A stretch of DNA of 55,958 nucleotides from an uncultured bacterium (GTDB lineage Bacteria; Planctomycetota; UBA1135). The notes beneath the pieces were generated by a model, which had not been told where the DNA came from, ran no database searches, and saw nothing but the letters and a program-made list of their open reading frames with translations. The stretch spans positions 1 to 55,958 of the forward strand of contig CALFOT010000080.1 of assembly GCA_937919925.1 (NCBI GenBank). Reading direction: 5' to 3'. A program made the position numbers and the translations under genes. Every line of letters starts with the position of its first letter. Positions within the stretch are counted from its first letter, which is position 1. This document shows positions 52,307 to 55,958 of this stretch, in pieces.

Positions 52307-55306
52307 TTATTCGCCAATCACCACGCCGTTACTCTGCAGACTCGCTGCGAAGTTACCGTGACCATCACGCAGGCTGGTTACAGTCAGGGTGTAACCCGCG
52401 CCAACCAGCATGTTGGGCGTGGTGGGCAAGGTGATCCATAACCTGTGTTGTGCTGCATCGTAGGTGAAGGTTGCGTCAGCTAAATCGACTGCGGGATTCC
52501 CCGCCATCGACAACGACCAAAGCCCGGCGGAAACGCCATCGAACTCCAGAATCGGCTGTGAAAAATCCACTTGAATGCCCGCGCGATTGCTGTTTTCTAA
52601 CAGCGTGAAACGAGTTGCTTGAAAGATCGGAGCCAAGCCCGATTCCTCGGTAACCGTACCACTCCAAGTCGTCATGAGATTACCTGCTGGATCCTTTATG
52701 TTACTCGCGGTGATTATGGCACTGCCTGGAGTCAACGGCGCATCGAACCATAAACGCACCAAGGTTCCTTGATCCATCAAAGTAACGCCCAATAAATTGG
52801 CCGCACCATTGGTGGTGAAGGTGGCGTTGGGGCTGGCGGTCAAATCCACGGCCTCGTCAAAGCGCAAATCCATCGTTGCGCCACTGGCATCAATCCACAA
52901 GTTGCGCACCACGTCGATGCCTAAGGGTGCCTGCGAATCGCCATCTAAAACCACGCTTTGCGTGAAGGGTAGTGGCATGCGATTACCAGCAAGGTCACGC
53001 ATCGTATCGACCTGAATTTGCACACTGTTTCCAGTCGTTAACTCGGTGCCTGATGCGGCAACGGTGTACGGCAATGAGGCTGAACCTGCTTCTACGCGAA
53101 CGCGCCCAGTTGCGGACAGGCCATTGTGATCGGCGTATTCCCCGGCCAAAAGAAGATCGGCGCAAGTATCGCGATCGAGGTCACCGGCCCAAGCCAGAAT
53201 CTGCCCGAAGTCTTTGCCGTCGCCCTGATTCGTGTAGGTGCGCAACAAACTGGCATCGGCGCCCGAATAAACCAGTACAGCGCCATCATTTTGGTGGCCG
53301 TTTCCGCCACCCTCATCGTTGTCGTCATCATCATCATCGTCGTCGTTGTTGTCGCGATTGTTTTGATGATTCTGCGAGCCTTCGACTCCGGGTGCGCCAA
53401 CTAGCAAATCGGCAATGTCGTCGCCGTTAAGATCGTTGCCGCCTGCGATGGCCCAACCGAGCTCATCACCAGCTGCTTGACCATCGATGCGGAATAGCAA
53501 GCTGCCGTCGATGCCAGCATAGATGTACACCGAACCAGCCTTATTGCGCTCACCAACTTTGGCATAGTGCGCACCGATAGCGATGTCTGGAATGGAATCG
53601 CCATCCCAATCACCCGCCAGCGCCACCGCATGACCAAAACGGTCGCCGCGCGCAAGGCCTTCAAAAGTGCGGAGTAACGCACCGGTTTTGCCGGAGTAAA
53701 GGTAGGCGGCGCCGGCATCGTTGCCCGCACTCAGATCCGCGCGTTCGGCGCCGAAGAGAACATCCGCATAGCCATCTTGATTCCAATCAAAATTACCTGC
53801 GAGCGCTGCGCCGGCGCGATCTTCATTATCTGCTCCCCCCCAAGTGTGAATCAAATGTCCATCCACTCCTGAGTAAACCTGGACGAGTCCAGACTCATGA
53901 TTGTTGTTAAACGTGCCCTTGGGCATTCCCGCCAACAAATCATCGATGCCGTCGTGATCCACATCGCCAGCATTGGCGACGTACTCACCAAGTTCCTGGT
54001 TGTTCCATTGACCATCCACCTGCAACAGCAGGCTGCCATCCGCACCGGAGTAAACAAAGAGGCTGCCCGATTTATGGCCACCGTCCGTGTCATTGCGAGG
54101 TGCACCGACCAAGATGTCGTCGATGCCATCCCCATTTTGATCCGACAACGCCGCCACCGATTGGCCAAAGTACGCCCCTTCCATAGGACCGTCAAGGCGG
54201 CGAATAAGGTCTTGCGTGCGGCCTGACAAAATGTAAGCGGCACCGGCAGCTTCATCTCCGGGCAAATCGTGGCGCGGCGCGCCAATCACCATGTCGGGGA
54301 AACCATCACTATCCAAGTCGCCGATGCCCGTCGCGCTGGCGCCATAATGATCTCCTTTTTTCGCGCCGCCCTGAACGGCAAGTTGGCGGTGTGTGGCCAC
54401 GGTGGAGTTTTGCCATAAGTACGAACCGCCCAAACGAATGGTGGTTTGCCACAAAGTGTTGTCATAGACAAACTCGGCATTGCTCAGATCGAGGGGTGTG
54501 CCAACTGGAGATTCGATGGTGTATTTGGTGGAATCTACGGCATCACCGGGATGGATACGCTCGTCAAAAACGACGGTGATCTCATCATTAAAGTAACCTG
54601 CATGAGTTGATGCAAGTACGGTGGATAAGGTCGGCGCGATGCCGTCATTAGTTTCGATGGTATAGGTGCTGGTTTCCGTAGAAACATTGCCAGCCGGATC
54701 GCTCAAGCCACTGATACTGAAAGTATCCACACCAGGGGAAACCGGGCGATCCAAAGTAATGCGCAGGGTTTCTGGCACGGCTAGCCAATCCACTTGCACG
54801 GCCACGCCGCCATTGCTGGTGAGGAAATTACTCCACACCGTGGAGCTATTGAGATCCAGCGCTTCGTTGACTGCAATGTCAACTACGCTGCCGCCCGCAT
54901 CCACCAAACTGTTTTGAGTCACCGCCAAAACCTGCGGGGCTTGCGAATCGCCAGAAACACTGCCGGAAAGATTGCTCCCCTCGACCAAAGTGTTGCCGCC
55001 AAGATCACGCAAAGCGCTCATCGACAAACTCCAATCCGTGCCAACCAAGAGATCGAAATTTTGGTTCCCATCACCCTGCAAAACGACTCGTAAAGTGCGG
55101 GTCACAGCATCAAAATTCGCATTCTCGGAGTGCAGCGTGAGCGCGGTTCCTTGCGGATACTGCAAGGCGTAGTTGCTCATGGTGAGCACGTCGGCGCGCA
55201 CCATGTCGTCATCAAAAACCACCACCAAGAGGTCGTTGCCCAAACCAGGCACAGCCTCCAACGTTACCGAAATGACCCGCGGTGCACGGATATCATCACT
55301 ACTCAA
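52307..55306 (-). CDS. FG-GAP beta-propeller and Ig-like surface protein (3' part of a frame-broken lipoprotein gene)
   Basis: This 999-residue open frame starts at a TTG (55306) without a signal peptide. It has SbsA-type Ig-like domains at both ends (SGLSDPAGN, SNIKDPAGN) and, at about residues 320-740, seven FG-GAP/integrin-like repeats with Ca-binding DxDxDG loops (GDLDSDGFPDMVIGAP, DQNGDGIDDILVGAP, GDVDHDGIDDLLAGMP). One blade carries a low-complexity Asp/Asn insert. The domain type is extracellular, so it presumably depends on the upstream 55299-55724 frame for export. The two frames overlap 8 nt (TTGAGTAG) and would join by a +1 shift. Confidence 0.82.
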   Translation of the reverse strand: MSSDDIRAPRVISVTLEAVPGLGNDLLVVVFDDDMVRADVLTMSNYALQYPQGTALTLHSENANFDAVTRTLRVVLQGDGNQNFDLLVGTDWSLSMSALRDLGGNTLVEGSNLSGSVSGDSQAPQVLAVTQNSLVDAGGSVVDIAVNEALDLNSSTVWSNFLTSNGGVAVQVDWLAVPETLRITLDRPVSPGVDTFSISGLSDPAGNVSTETSTYTIETNDGIAPTLSTVLASTHAGYFNDEITVVFDERIHPGDAVDSTKYTIESPVGTPLDLSNAEFVYDNTLWQTTIRLGGSYLWQNSTVATHRQLAVQGGAKKGDHYGASATGIGDLDSDGFPDMVIGAPRHDLPGDEAAGAAYILSGRTQDLIRRLDGPMEGAYFGQSVAALSDQNGDGIDDILVGAPRNDTDGGHKSGSLFVYSGADGSLLLQVDGQWNNQELGEYVANAGDVDHDGIDDLLAGMPKGTFNNNHESGLVQVYSGVDGHLIHTWGGADNEDRAGAALAGNFDWNQDGYADVLFGAERADLSAGNDAGAAYLYSGKTGALLRTFEGLARGDRFGHAVALAGDWDGDSIPDIAIGAHYAKVGERNKAGSVYIYAGIDGSLLFRIDGQAAGDELGWAIAGGNDLNGDDIADLLVGAPGVEGSQNHQNNRDNNDDDDDDDDNDEGGGNGHQNDGAVLVYSGADASLLRTYTNQGDGKDFGQILAWAGDLDRDTCADLLLAGEYADHNGLSATGRVRVEAGSASLPYTVAASGTELTTGNSVQIQVDTMRDLAGNRMPLPFTQSVVLDGDSQAPLGIDVVRNLWIDASGATMDLRFDEAVDLTASPNATFTTNGAANLLGVTLMDQGTLVRLWFDAPLTPGSAIITASNIKDPAGNLMTTWSGTVTEESGLAPIFQATRFTLLENSNRAGIQVDFSQPILEFDGVSAGLWSLSMAGNPAVDLADATFTYDAAQHRLWITLPTTPNMLVGAGYTLTVTSLRDGHGNFAASLQSNGVVIGE
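53300..53372 (-). repeat. Low-complexity Asp/Asn codon tract in the FG-GAP gene
   Basis: A run of GAT/GAC and AAC/AAT codons encodes NNRDNNDDDDDDDDNDEG, inserted within the sixth FG-GAP blade. Such microsatellite-like tracts expand by replication slippage. Confidence 0.75.
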
Positions 55307-55724
55307 AGCTGAGCCCGCTCACAGCTGGGAAAGCTTGCCCGTCCGTGTTGTGCACGCCGGAAACAGAAAGCGTGTCACTGCCAGGCAACAGCATCGTTTC
55401 AAAATGTAGGCGGACGGTGTTGCTGTCCGCAAGGACTTCCACCGACGTCAATACCTGGCCACCACTTGCGCTGTAGTTGGAGACTTCCATTGCCGAAGTT
55501 ACATCGACTGGGCTATCAAAGCGCAAATCGATGGTTCCTCCCGTGGCATCCACGCCACGAGCTTGGTGAGCGGTTGGTGCACTGGGTGTAGAAGGTGTTT
55601 CGGGCGGGTTATTCTGCTGATTACTGGTAGTTCCTTCAGGATGAGAACCCCCACTTGGACAGCCGGACAACAGAATGGCCGTGGCGGTGGTGGCAACAAT
55701 GAACAGGGGCAGCAGGCGCAGCAA
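55299..55724 (-). CDS. N-terminal lipoprotein portion of the FG-GAP protein (Ig-like domain)
   Basis: This 141-residue frame starts with TTG at 55724, preceded by AGGA at a 6-nt spacing. It has a lipoprotein signal (TATAILLSGCPSGG, Cys22), a Pro/Thr/Gln linker and one Ig-like domain (ATGGTIDLRFDSPVDV, SVSGVHNTDGQAFPAVSG). It stops at TAG just as the next frame begins. With one copy of the 34-bp repeat upstream, an ATG at 55803 would read straight into it, so the gene seems to have lost its original start by duplication. It may be a frame-broken gene or a phase-variable one. Confidence 0.78.
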   Translation of the reverse strand: MLRLLPLFIVATTATAILLSGCPSGGSHPEGTTSNQQNNPPETPSTPSAPTAHQARGVDATGGTIDLRFDSPVDVTSAMEVSNYSASGGQVLTSVEVLADSNTVRLHFETMLLPGSDTLSVSGVHNTDGQAFPAVSGLSFE

Positions 55725-55725
55725 C

Positions 55726-55793
55726 TGCTGTCCTAGAGCACGAGAAGAGTGATTGTGATTGCTGTCCTAGAGCACGAGAAGAGTGATTGTGAT
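55726..55793. repeat. Perfect 34-bp tandem duplication
   Basis: Two identical 34-bp units lie at 55726-55759 and 55760-55793, directly upstream of the TTG start of the lipoprotein. The length is not a multiple of three. With one unit removed, the frame from ATG 55803 continues through it into the signal peptide (MPSHHNHSSRALGQQLLRLL). Confidence 0.95.
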
Positions 55794-55803
55794 GGGAGGG
55801 CAT

Positions 55804-55958
55804 GTAAGGACAAAAAGAGTTCAGTTCCCCTATCGGGTTACTGAGGAGAGCCTCTTAAATGCAAGACAATGAATACTGCAGCTTGATTTGGCTCCATACA
55901 GAGCCCCTCGGCAGGGCCAAATGCAGGTTTATGTGCGATTTTTGGGAAATCTACACCC
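55804..55958. other. Upstream region of the FG-GAP lipoprotein
   Basis: About 155 bp with no recognised gene or clear promoter. No Shine-Dalgarno site precedes the ATG at 55803. Confidence 0.5.

Noticed and set aside
1-55958. Genome-wide recoding of TGA (code 4 or 25)
   Set aside because: TGA ends many intact genes here, for example TetR (12833), bcrA (9510), thiolase (35860) and the M56 peptidase (38442).
1-55958. tRNA, rRNA, CRISPR, transposase or prophage features
   Set aside because: None could be supported on reading; the only perfect tandem repeat is the 34-bp duplication at 55726-55793.

Overview
The window is 56 kb of bacterial chromosome from a Gram-negative organism. It has lipoprotein signals, a FadL-like outer-membrane protein and periplasmic multiheme and redoxin proteins. 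Gene content points most strongly to Planctomycetota, in my estimate at about 60%. The clues are an ECF sigma factor of the TIGR02999 type, a Ser/Thr kinase with a TPR tail, a BlaI/M56 pair, TlpA-like proteins with a DFWGDW active-site lead, FG-GAP/Ig-like lipoproteins and many genes with weak Shine-Dalgarno sites. No rRNA, tRNA, IS element, prophage or CRISPR array was seen. TGA is an ordinary stop in many genes here, so the genetic code is standard.

Layout. 1-13450 is one long minus-strand run. Read in the direction of transcription it holds a TetR regulator, a four-subunit benzoyl-CoA-reductase-like cluster (bcrCBAD order) with a small Cys protein, a VWA protein, membrane and outer-membrane proteins, a two-selenocysteine redoxin, a TPR lipoprotein and a purple-acid-phosphatase-like enzyme cut by the window edge. 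13451-13869 is the divergent control region: a TetR operator, then a tiny leader ORF running into an intrinsic terminator ahead of uup. 13870-16782 (+) holds uup and an AurF-like diiron oxygenase. 16799-28173 (-) holds an acetyltransferase, membrane protein, hydrolase, octaheme hydroxylamine oxidoreductase, a coupled set (aconitase-like, carbonic-anhydrase-like, two ABC half-exporters), a CPBP protease and a thiopurine methyltransferase. 29038-37047 (-) holds thiolases, crotonase, an isopropylmalate-dehydrogenase-like enzyme and two cyclophilins. 37258-40365 (-) is a BlaI / M56 peptidase / metal-binding-protein operon facing pckA and a ferredoxin-NADP reductase. 43174-55803 holds signalling and secreted surface proteins: ECF sigma, kinase, Gly-Asp repeat protein, LuxR-type regulator and an FG-GAP beta-propeller lipoprotein whose reading frame is broken.

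Most striking is the gene at 2066-3439. It is one uninterrupted frame except for two in-frame TGA codons, each at the first position of a thioredoxin-type UGPC motif. Each TGA is followed, 24 nt later, by a 7-bp hairpin with a GGUC loop, the hallmark of a bacterial SECIS element. It therefore encodes an exported protein with two tandem Sec-containing redoxin domains. A second notable element is the leader at 13746-13801: a 6-codon ORF with a good Shine-Dalgarno site whose stop codon sits inside a perfect terminator stem, upstream of the ABC-F gene. This architecture fits ribosome-controlled attenuation. A third is the BlaI/M56 operon whose last gene encodes a secreted Cys-, Met- and His-rich protein.
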